Assembly: GCA_015057325.1 (NCBI GenBank)
Contig: SVEQ01000016.1
Span: 1-61,205, forward strand
DNA length: 61,205 nt
Direction: 5' to 3'
DNA from: Lachnospiraceae bacterium
GTDB taxonomy: Bacteria; Bacillota; Clostridia; Lachnospirales; Lachnospiraceae
The position numbers and the translations under genes were made by a program. Below are positions 7,693 to 14,811 of this stretch, in pieces. Within the stretch, counting starts at the first letter, position 1. The number at the start of each line of letters is the position of its first letter. The notes beneath the pieces are model-generated. The model was not told the DNA's origin and did not search any database. It saw only the letters and a program-made list of their open reading frames with translations.

Positions 7693-8115
7693 ATGAAATA
7701 CGATATTTACTGTAACACAAAATCAATATCAAAAAACAGAAAGGCAGCAATTAATGAATTTACAAAAAGACTTTCTGCCTACTGCAAAGTATCAATCACA
7801 AACAAAAAAGACACGCTTCCCAATATAAATCTTGACAAGGAAGGTTGCCTTTTAATTACAATTACTAACGGTCCTTCTACTTTTTCTTCAGAAGAACTAT
7901 CTTCGTACATAAATGATATTCAATTAAATGGGATTTCTACCGTGTATGTTGTTGTCGGATACAACGCAAAAGAGATTGAGAAATTAACTACAGATAAAAT
8001 CAAATCACTTTCTATAATCAATGCAAACATATCTAACGAAACTTTAATGATTCTTACATTAGAACAGATATATCGTGCATATACTATTATTCAGGGCAAA
8101 ACGTATCACAAGTAG
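7693..8115 (+). CDS. Divergent RlmH-family protein lacking the SAM-binding motifs
   Basis: 140 residues, start ATG with AAGGAG six bases upstream. It aligns by eye end to end with RlmH, the 23S rRNA pseudouridine-1915 N3-methyltransferase (SPOUT fold). It keeps the N-terminal KRLSAYCKVSI segment (25-35), a strand like the family's central one (GCLLITITNG), and the C-terminal EQIYRAY (124-130) with terminal YHK (138-140). Where RlmH has the cofactor loop GGSLG it has VVGYN (87-91), and where RlmH has FPHQ it has NISNET. It therefore probably cannot bind SAM itself. The convergent 153-aa RlmH keeps exactly the motifs missing here and lacks those kept here, so I infer a non-catalytic partner subunit. 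It overlaps that gene tail-to-tail by 10 bases. Confidence 0.85.
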   Translation: MKYDIYCNTKSISKNRKAAINEFTKRLSAYCKVSITNKKDTLPNINLDKEGCLLITITNGPSTFSSEELSSYINDIQLNGISTVYVVVGYNAKEIEKLTTDKIKSLSIINANISNETLMILTLEQIYRAYTIIQGKTYHK

Positions 8116-8567
8116 GTCACTGTATCGCACAACGCTTCAACAAGAACCATTCTCATTATCTGATGTGGAAACGTCATTTTTGAAAAGCTAAGTTTTAACT
8201 TAGCCTTATCTTTTATCTTTTGAGCAATTCCCAATGAACCTCCAATTATATATGTAACAGAATCCATATTAAGTTCCATTGCTTTCTTTATGTGGGTGCA
8301 ATGTTCTTTTGCAGAAATCTCTTTTCCCTCAACACAAAGTGCAATCACATAATCACGATTAGATAGTTTTGAAAGCATTGGCTCACACTCTTTTACAAGA
8401 AATGATTCCGTTGCAGATTCACTCATTTTCTCCGGTATTTTTGTATCAGGTAGCTCTATTATTTCAAGAGTGTGTCCCATCTTTTGAAATGCACCACTCT
8501 TCTCTTTAATAAGATCTCGATAAAAACCTTCTTTGACTTTTCCAACGCAAATTATCCTAAATTTCAT
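8106..8567 (-). CDS. rlmH: 23S rRNA (pseudouridine1915-N3)-methyltransferase RlmH, with altered tail
   Basis: 153 residues. SPOUT methyltransferase that, in the characterised homodimeric enzyme, methylates pseudouridine 1915 in helix 69 of the assembled ribosome. The cofactor-binding knot is intact: YVIALCVEGKEIS, IIGGSLG (107-113) and LSFSKMTFPHQ (126-136). Two conserved parts are missing. The usual KRLSRY-type segment near residue 25 reads EKSGAFQKMGHTLEI. The C-terminus reads MVLVEALCDTVTYL and stops, without the family's EQxYRA...PYHK tail that contacts rRNA. Reading the other frames past the stop does not recover that tail, so a simple frameshift does not explain it. The convergent 140-aa paralog supplies both missing parts. 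Confidence 0.92.
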   Translation of the reverse strand: MKFRIICVGKVKEGFYRDLIKEKSGAFQKMGHTLEIIELPDTKIPEKMSESATESFLVKECEPMLSKLSNRDYVIALCVEGKEISAKEHCTHIKKAMELNMDSVTYIIGGSLGIAQKIKDKAKLKLSFSKMTFPHQIMRMVLVEALCDTVTYL

Positions 8568-8707
8568 GCTTTAAGCCCTCAAAATACGTAATTGTTTTCA
8601 ATTTGTTTGCTTCAATGTCATAATTTGTTCATATTTATAGTATATATTAAGAGCATAGAAACCTTTTCATAATTTTTTCATTAATTCTCCCTTATATTAA
8701 TACTAAG

Positions 8708-8742
8708 AAAGAGACCGGTTCCACACCCCGGTCTCTTTTTTT
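8708..8742. terminator. Terminator hairpin after putP
   Basis: AAAGAGACCGG (8708-8718) / CCGGTCTCTTT (8728-8738), an 11-bp stem with a 9-base loop. It starts 4 bases past the putP stop. T7 follows on the plus side and CTTTCTTAG on the minus side, so it may work in both directions. Confidence 0.75.
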
Positions 8743-8745
8743 CAT

Positions 8746-10308
8746 TTATATATTCTTATTATTAATCTGCTCAAACTCTTTAAGCATCTCTTCAGAAGGA
8801 GTCTTGGTAACTAATGAAAATGCAACTACACATACAAGACTTACCAAAAATCCGATTGCAAGTGAATACAAACCTGTTGCAGAGCCTAACGTAACCAATC
8901 CATCATCACCCTGAACAAATGGTATATAATCCCATATTATTACTGTTGCCGCACCCGATACAATACCGGCTACCGCTCCCGGGAGGTTAGTTCTCTTCCA
9001 GTAGAGAGATAACAATACCGTAGGTCCAAATGCTGCACCAAATCCTGCCCATGCATTTGACACAAGACTCATTACCGAACTATCAGGGTTAAGAGCAATT
9101 ACATATGCAACAACTGCAATAACAACAACTGTAGCACGACTTACATTAAGTACAGTCTTATCACTTGCATCTTTCTTAATAATTCCCTTATAGATATCTT
9201 CTGCAACCGCTGATGATGTAACAAGAAGCTGTGAATCAGCAGTTGACATGATTGCAGCAAGTATTCCACAAAGGAACAAGCCACCAATAAACTCAAGATG
9301 GAAATCACTTACAAAAATCTGCTTAATCATTTCAATAAATACATTCTCTGACGATATAGCTTCAAACTTACCCTGTCCAAGTATTTCAGGGAAAAGATAA
9401 GCACGTCCCACAATACCGATAATTACAGCAAACGCAAGCGAAAGTGCAACCCAAACAATTGCTATAACCTTAGACTTATTAAGTTCCTTATCACTTGATA
9501 CTGCCATAAAACGAACAAGAATATGAGGCATTCCACAATATCCAAGTCCCCATGCTAATTGGGAAATAATATATGTTGCAGATACAGGTTCGCCGGAGTC
9601 ATGCATTATATTAAGGAATGAACTTGCACCACCTTCGACACCACTCTGTCCGAGTATGTCAACAATGTTACCTGAACCAACAATGAAGTATGCAATAATA
9701 GGAACAATCAAAACACCGACAAGCATCAAAGTTCCCTGAATGAAGTCTGTAGTACACACTGCCATGAATCCACCAAGGAACGTATATATAAGAATGACAA
9801 GTGCACCAATTGTAAGAGCAACCTTATAATCCATGCCAAATACAGATGCAAACAACTTACCTCCTGCAGTAAGTGAAGATGCTGTATAAACAAGGAAGAA
9901 AATGATTATAACTACTGAGGAAATAACCAAAAGTACTCTCTTTTTATCATGGAAACGGTTTTCCAGATACATAGGAAGAGTAAGTGAATTGTTTGCAACG
10001 ATTGTATATCTTCTAAGTCTTGAAGAAACAAACAACCAGTTACATACGGTTCCTATGAAAAGACCAACAGCTATCCATGCCTGTCCTGTTCCGAAAGCAT
10101 ATACACTTCCCGGAAGTCCCATAAGAAGCCAGCCGCTCATGTCGGATGCCTGTGCCGAAAGTGCAGCAACCCATCCGTTAAGATGTCTTCCACCAAGGAA
10201 GAAGTCTTCTGAATTTTTCGTTTTTCCTGCGTACCTTGCACCTATTGCTATCATAACGAGCATATATGCAGCAAATGCAAGAAGTACCCAAATTAATGAA
10301 TTACCCAT
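8746..10308 (-). CDS. putP: Sodium/proline symporter PutP (SSS family)
   Basis: 520 residues from the ATG at 10308, preceded by AGGAG. The longer in-frame extension to 10674 would run back across the divergent promoter and is rejected. About 13 transmembrane helices are expected for the solute:sodium symporter family, and alternating hydrophobic stretches fill the protein. The PutP signature is clear: SEDFFLGGRHLNGWVAAL and ALSAQASDMSGWLLMG near the N-terminus, and SNAWAGFGAAFGP with LYWKRTNLPGA near the C-terminus. It imports proline with Na+. It is a single gene with its own terminator, divergent from the phosphate transporter gene. Confidence 0.95.
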   Translation of the reverse strand: MGNSLIWVLLAFAAYMLVMIAIGARYAGKTKNSEDFFLGGRHLNGWVAALSAQASDMSGWLLMGLPGSVYAFGTGQAWIAVGLFIGTVCNWLFVSSRLRRYTIVANNSLTLPMYLENRFHDKKRVLLVISSVVIIIFFLVYTASSLTAGGKLFASVFGMDYKVALTIGALVILIYTFLGGFMAVCTTDFIQGTLMLVGVLIVPIIAYFIVGSGNIVDILGQSGVEGGASSFLNIMHDSGEPVSATYIISQLAWGLGYCGMPHILVRFMAVSSDKELNKSKVIAIVWVALSLAFAVIIGIVGRAYLFPEILGQGKFEAISSENVFIEMIKQIFVSDFHLEFIGGLFLCGILAAIMSTADSQLLVTSSAVAEDIYKGIIKKDASDKTVLNVSRATVVVIAVVAYVIALNPDSSVMSLVSNAWAGFGAAFGPTVLLSLYWKRTNLPGAVAGIVSGAATVIIWDYIPFVQGDDGLVTLGSATGLYSLAIGFLVSLVCVVAFSLVTKTPSEEMLKEFEQINNKNI

Positions 10309-10378
10309 GTCAAATCTCCTTATAAAAAAAATCATGGATAATATTACCACAAAGAATGGGAAAATGCAAAAATTATTA

Positions 10379-10407
10379 GTGACAAAAACATTAAAACATT
10401 CTATAAT
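10379..10407 (+). promoter_or_regulatory. Promoter of the Na/phosphate transporter gene
   Basis: -35 GTGACA (10379-10384), a 17-base spacer and -10 TATAAT (10402-10407). The start codon is at 10451 with GAAGGAGA just before it. Confidence 0.75.
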
Positions 10408-10450
10408 TGTGAAAGTATGGTTATACTTATGAGGCGAAGGAGATATCATC

Positions 10451-12547
10451 ATGGATATTCTATCAATATTACAACTATTAGGTGGCGTTGGATTATTCCT
10501 ATACGGCATGAGTCTTATGGGATCATCACTTGAAAAACTTGCAGGATCGGGACTTGAAAAAATCCTGGAAAAATTAACTACAGGTAAGAACAAAGCAGCC
10601 GGATATATTAAAGGATGGGGACTTGGTACAGGTGTTTCCGCCATTATCCAAAGTTCAGCAGCAACAACAATCATGCTTATTGGTTTTGTAAATGCAGGAA
10701 TTATGAAACTTGTTCAAGCCATTCCTGTTATTATGGGTGCTAATGTCGGAAGTACTGTAACAACACAGATTCTTCGTCTTGGTGATTTGGGTTCAGACAA
10801 TATTCTTATTCAACTAATTAAGCCTGCATCATTTGCACCTATGCTTGTTGGTATCGGTGCATTCATCGTATTGTTCACAAAGAATAAAAAAGCAAAGCAG
10901 GCTGCAGGAATACTGGTCGGACTCGGTGTACTTTTCTATGGAATGACAACAATGGAAGCAGTATTTGCTCCTCTTAAAGATTCCCCGACTTTCCAGAAGG
11001 CTTTTGTATCATTTAATAATCCTTTTATAGGAATACTCGTTGGCCTTGTAATAACCGCATTAATTCAGAGTTCTAACGCTTCTATCGGTATCCTTCAGGC
11101 ATTATCCGCTACAGGAAGTGTTACATATGCTTGTGCATTTCCTATATTGGTAGGCGCTAACTTAGGTAAATGTATGACAACTATATTGGGTGGCATTGGC
11201 GGAAACAAAAAAGCAAAACGATTAGTACTTGCATATATTTTATTTAATCTTTTCGGTGCTATTATTTTTTCAACCATAATTTATTTAATATATTATACGG
11301 TAGGAATCGGTTTTTGGAATGACTCTATCAACAGAGGTGGAATCGCTAATATCCATTTGCTTTTCAACCTGTTAACAAGTATTATCCTATTGCCTTTCAG
11401 TCAAAAAATCAGCAATCTGACCGAAATAATTATAGTCAAAGAAAAGGTTTCGAAATCCGACAAAGAGCTTGCTGTTCTTGACAACATGCTTCTTAATACA
11501 CCAACCATTGCGCTTGAGCAATGTAAACAAGTTATTTCTTCAATGGCGGACGCTATATATGAAAACTACAAAATAGCGACCGGTCTCATATATAATTACG
11601 ATGAATCCAAACACGAAAAGTTATTGGAAAACGAAGACTTCATTGACAGATGCGAAAGTGCACTATCTGCATACATCGTTAAGATTAATTCAAAGCGTCT
11701 TTCCAAAGACAATCGTCTTGTAGTTTCAGAAATCCTTAATTCAATTAGTGATTTCGAGCGAATGGGCGATCATTGTATGAATATATATTTTGTTGCAAGA
11801 GACAAAAATGAGCAGAACATCAACTTCTCTCCTGCAGGACATTTTGAGGTAGATACAATCACCAACGCTGTTGATAATATTTTAAAAACCACATTTGATT
11901 GTTTTAAAAATGACAATGCCTCTGCTGCAGTAAGAATTGAACCTATGGCTGAAACAATTGACAACTTAAAAGAGATAATCAAGACACACCATGTTGAACG
12001 TCTTCAAGAAGGAATCTGTGGTATAGCAGGTGGTATTTCATTGGTTGATCTTGTTACAAGTTACGAAAGAATATCTTCTCATTGTGCTAACGTATCATTG
12101 CATATTGTTAAACGTGTTGAAAACGATCACAACTTTGATGAAATGCACGGTCACGCTAATGATAGTTTCAGCGAAGAATACAAAGCACTTGTTCACTATT
12201 ACGAGATGCAGTACATCTCTCCTGTCATTAATGAAAAACAATCACTTGAGGCAGAACAGAAATACAGAGAAGAACACAAAGAAGAATTTGAGGATAAGAA
12301 GAATGATAAAACAAAGCAACACAATAAGCCTTCTGACAAAATCAAAGCTAAACTTACTGACAAAAAGAGCGATAAGGATAAAACAAAATCTAACGATAAA
12401 GCGCCTGACAAAAACAAAGTTAAGACCAGCGACAAAACAACCGACAAAGACAAAGCAAAAACCAACGATAAAGCGATCAACAAAGACAACAAAAAAGCAG
12501 TTGATAAAGACAACTCAACTGCTAAAAAATCAAACAAAAAGAAATAA
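10451..12547 (+). CDS. Na/Pi cotransporter family protein with PhoU-like domain and Lys/Asp-rich tail
   Basis: 698 residues. The N-terminal half (about 1-325) is an NptA-type Na/phosphate cotransporter with the inverted repeat hallmark: GTGVSAIIQSSAATTIMLIGF and GLVITALIQSSNASIGILQAL, both with the QSS motif. A PhoU-like helical domain follows (about 345-560), with SDFERMGDHCMNIY and YERISSHCANVSLH. The last 90 or so residues are a low-complexity repeat of Asp-Lys units (SDK, NDK, TDKDK). The charge suggests a disordered cytoplasmic tail, unusual for the family. Likely job: sodium-driven phosphate uptake or export, controlled by the PhoU domain. Confidence 0.92.
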   Translation: MDILSILQLLGGVGLFLYGMSLMGSSLEKLAGSGLEKILEKLTTGKNKAAGYIKGWGLGTGVSAIIQSSAATTIMLIGFVNAGIMKLVQAIPVIMGANVGSTVTTQILRLGDLGSDNILIQLIKPASFAPMLVGIGAFIVLFTKNKKAKQAAGILVGLGVLFYGMTTMEAVFAPLKDSPTFQKAFVSFNNPFIGILVGLVITALIQSSNASIGILQALSATGSVTYACAFPILVGANLGKCMTTILGGIGGNKKAKRLVLAYILFNLFGAIIFSTIIYLIYYTVGIGFWNDSINRGGIANIHLLFNLLTSIILLPFSQKISNLTEIIIVKEKVSKSDKELAVLDNMLLNTPTIALEQCKQVISSMADAIYENYKIATGLIYNYDESKHEKLLENEDFIDRCESALSAYIVKINSKRLSKDNRLVVSEILNSISDFERMGDHCMNIYFVARDKNEQNINFSPAGHFEVDTITNAVDNILKTTFDCFKNDNASAAVRIEPMAETIDNLKEIIKTHHVERLQEGICGIAGGISLVDLVTSYERISSHCANVSLHIVKRVENDHNFDEMHGHANDSFSEEYKALVHYYEMQYISPVINEKQSLEAEQKYREEHKEEFEDKKNDKTKQHNKPSDKIKAKLTDKKSDKDKTKSNDKAPDKNKVKTSDKTTDKDKAKTNDKAINKDNKKAVDKDNSTAKKSNKKK
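12295..12544 (+). repeat. Low-complexity Asp/Lys repeat coding region
   Basis: Degenerate repeats of GAT/GAC AAA-type codons encode DKxK, SDK and NDK units at the C-terminus of the phosphate transporter. The base composition is strongly A-rich compared with the gene body. It probably grew by slippage. Confidence 0.7.
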
Positions 12548-12549
12548 TT

Positions 12550-13227
12550 TCATTCTTTACTTTCAATTATTAAGGCTGCTCCTTTTCCAACGCGGATTCG
12601 GGCAGCTTTATCATTTATTTCATTACTCACAAGATAACTTGTTCCGCATGGAACCGTTATATTATCTACAGGATATGCAACTCCCGAAAGTGTAAGACCA
12701 ATCAACTCTTTTGATAAAACAATAAACGACAAATATTTATAATCGTACGTCAAATCTTTCTTTATAACACAATCAATCGGCGATGTATCTGTACTGACAT
12801 ATCTTATTCTGTTATGTGCATCAACCATAACGCATTCGACATTCTTATCGTATATTTTCTTCAGAAGACTGATATTTCCAAGCATATGGTCAATTCTCGC
12901 ACCACCCGTTGCACCCAAAATTGTTATGTACATCGCACCGGACTCTATAGCCTTGTCAACCGCAAGTTCAGTATCCGTTGCATCCTTCATAACCGGGAAG
13001 CGTTCAAAAATTAATTTATTATCTGCAGATAATTTTTTATATTCCTCAAGAACGTTATCATCAACAGAATCAAAATCTCCCATTATTACATCAGGCATTA
13101 TGCCCATCTCTTTTGCATAATTAAGACCTTTATCAACAGCAAAGACCTTATCATATGATAAGGTCTTAATGTATTCCTTTGCAAAACAAGTATCTATACC
13201 GCCACCGGTAATAATAATACACTTCAT
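12550..13227 (-). CDS. thiN: Thiamine pyrophosphokinase
   Basis: Transfers pyrophosphate from ATP to thiamine to make the cofactor TPP. The 225-residue length is normal. The N-terminal catalytic domain shows AVDKGLNYAKEMGIMPDVIMGDFDSV with the Mg/ATP-binding DFDS, then RFPVMKDATDTELAV and GATGGARIDHMLGN. The C-terminal beta domain binds thiamine (about 150-225, SGVAYPVDN). It is the last gene of the prpC-prkC-rsgA-rpe-thiN run and lies 17 bases after rpe. Its 3' end faces the phosphate transporter gene with only 2 bases between stops. Confidence 0.95.
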   Translation of the reverse strand: MKCIIITGGGIDTCFAKEYIKTLSYDKVFAVDKGLNYAKEMGIMPDVIMGDFDSVDDNVLEEYKKLSADNKLIFERFPVMKDATDTELAVDKAIESGAMYITILGATGGARIDHMLGNISLLKKIYDKNVECVMVDAHNRIRYVSTDTSPIDCVIKKDLTYDYKYLSFIVLSKELIGLTLSGVAYPVDNITVPCGTSYLVSNEINDKAARIRVGKGAALIIESKE

Positions 13228-13244
13228 AATCTCACGCTCTCTAA

Positions 13245-13898
13245 CTATCCGATAATAGAATTAAGTTCTTTGACATTTGCTTGGATATCACCACGAAATA
13301 CCGACGAACCGGCAACAAAAACATTTGCTCCTGCCTTCTTAACCTTGTCAATATTGCCACTATCAATACCACCATCTACTTCAAGATACATGTTAGGCTT
13401 TGAAGCATTTATCATCATATCTCTAACGGCTGTAATTTTCTCATATGTCGATTCAATGTATTTCTGTCCGCCAAAACCGGGATAAACACTCATTATAAGA
13501 ATCATTTCACACTGCGGAATAAGTTCTTTGACAACATCGGCCTTTGTATCGGGGCTTATTGCAACACCTGCTTTCTTACCTAGTGCATGTATCGCTTCAA
13601 CAGTTGCAACAACATCCTCACATGCCTCATAGTGAACTGTTATCAAATCAGCACCGGCATCAGCAAAAGCCTCAACATATCTTATAGGTTCATTTATCAT
13701 CAAATGAACATCAAACAATGCATCTGTAACCTTGCGAAGAGATTTAATAACCGGTATTCCGAATGATATATTAGGTACAAAAGCACCATCCATAACATCT
13801 AAATGAATCCAGTCAGCCCCTGCTTTTGTTGCTGCATTAATTTCAGCATCCAATTTTGAAAAATCGGCTGCAAGAATTGACGGTGACAAATAATTCAT
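13245..13898 (-). CDS. rpe: Ribulose-phosphate 3-epimerase
   Basis: Interconverts ribulose 5-phosphate and xylulose 5-phosphate in the pentose phosphate pathway. 217 residues, full length TIM barrel. Visible motifs: SPSILAADFSKL at the N-terminus, HLDVMDGAFVPNISFG (metal-binding His and catalytic Asp), VHLMI, MSVYPGFGGQKYI, and EVDGGID with the second catalytic Asp. RBS AAGAGGAAAA precedes the ATG. It lies 34 bases after rsgA in the same operon, a conserved Firmicutes arrangement. Confidence 0.97.
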   Translation of the reverse strand: MNYLSPSILAADFSKLDAEINAATKAGADWIHLDVMDGAFVPNISFGIPVIKSLRKVTDALFDVHLMINEPIRYVEAFADAGADLITVHYEACEDVVATVEAIHALGKKAGVAISPDTKADVVKELIPQCEMILIMSVYPGFGGQKYIESTYEKITAVRDMMINASKPNMYLEVDGGIDSGNIDKVKKAGANVFVAGSSVFRGDIQANVKELNSIIG

Positions 13899-13932
13899 AA
13901 TTTTCCTCTTTTCTGTTACTCTTACGGTTTAA

Positions 13933-14808
13933 CTAGTATTTTCTGCGATCTTTGATTTCCTCAAAGAACATTTTGTAATTATCATATCTGTTTGAAGATA
14001 ACTCTCCATCGGCCACAGCATCGCGTACGCCACATTCTTTCTCACCGATGTGATTACATCCGGCAAACTTACAATATGGTTCAAACTTTTCAAACTCACT
14101 ATAGTAGTCTTTTAGTTCTTCAGCCTCAATATTATCAATATAAATATTGCTAAAGCCAGGTGTATCCATAAGATATGTATCATCTGATATCGGGATAAGT
14201 TCCGAATGTCTTGTCGTATGCTTACCTCTCATAATCTTTCTGCTAATCTCACCGGTATCCATATTAGCTGAAGGATTAAGTTTGTTCATAAGTGACGATT
14301 TTCCAACTCCTGACGGCCCCGCAAGCGTTGTTATCTTGCCTTTGAGAACCGCACGAATTTCGTCAAGCCCTTCATCTTCCTTTGCACTTACAAAAAGCAC
14401 TTGATAGCCGGCCTCTTCATACGCCTTTTTGTAACCGATAAAGTCATTGTCATTTGCTACATCTGACTTATTAAAACAAATAACCGTAGGAACATTCTGC
14501 TGTTTCATAACAATTAAAAATCTATCAAGAAGGTTTAAATTAGGGTCGGGCTCTTTTATCGCAAATACAACCAAAGCCTGATCGACATTTGCAACCGCAG
14601 GACGAATGAGTTCGCTATGTCTGTCCAAAATCTCTTCAATACTTCCGATTTTGTCTTCTTCATTTAACACATCGAACTTAACATCATCACCCACAAGCGG
14701 TTTTTGCTTATTCTTACGAAAGATACCTTTCGCCTTACACTCATAGGTTGCCCCTTTTGAATATACATAATAGAAACCCGCAATACCTTTGATAATCTTA
14801 CCCTGCAT
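13933..14808 (-). CDS. rsgA: Ribosome small subunit-dependent GTPase RsgA
   Basis: Circularly permuted GTPase that helps late 30S subunit maturation. 291 residues: an N-terminal OB fold (about 1-65), then a permuted G domain with G4 (CFNKSD), G1/P-loop (AGPSGVGKSSLMN) and G3 (LMDTPGFSN). A C-terminal zinc knuckle follows with CKFAGCNH...ECGV. It begins 3 bases after the prkC stop, so translation is probably coupled. Placement with prkC/prpC is typical, and phosphorylation of this GTPase by PrkC is known in Bacillus. Confidence 0.97.
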   Translation of the reverse strand: MQGKIIKGIAGFYYVYSKGATYECKAKGIFRKNKQKPLVGDDVKFDVLNEEDKIGSIEEILDRHSELIRPAVANVDQALVVFAIKEPDPNLNLLDRFLIVMKQQNVPTVICFNKSDVANDNDFIGYKKAYEEAGYQVLFVSAKEDEGLDEIRAVLKGKITTLAGPSGVGKSSLMNKLNPSANMDTGEISRKIMRGKHTTRHSELIPISDDTYLMDTPGFSNIYIDNIEAEELKDYYSEFEKFEPYCKFAGCNHIGEKECGVRDAVADGELSSNRYDNYKMFFEEIKDRRKY

Positions 14809-14811
14809 ACA

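Noticed and set aside
8100-8567. A frameshift truncating rlmH
   Set aside because: Reading the other frames beyond the stop on the minus strand gives no YRA...YHK tail, and the N-terminal KRLSRY segment is also replaced, so a single frameshift cannot explain the protein.
10309-10674. N-terminal extension of PutP
   Set aside because: Runs across the divergent promoter region and into the opposite gene; the ATG at 10308 has AGGAG and starts the family's first helix.
12030-12695. 221-codon plus-strand ORF in another frame of the phosphate transporter tail
   Set aside because: Produced by the A-rich repeat tail; no RBS and low-complexity Lys/Thr content.
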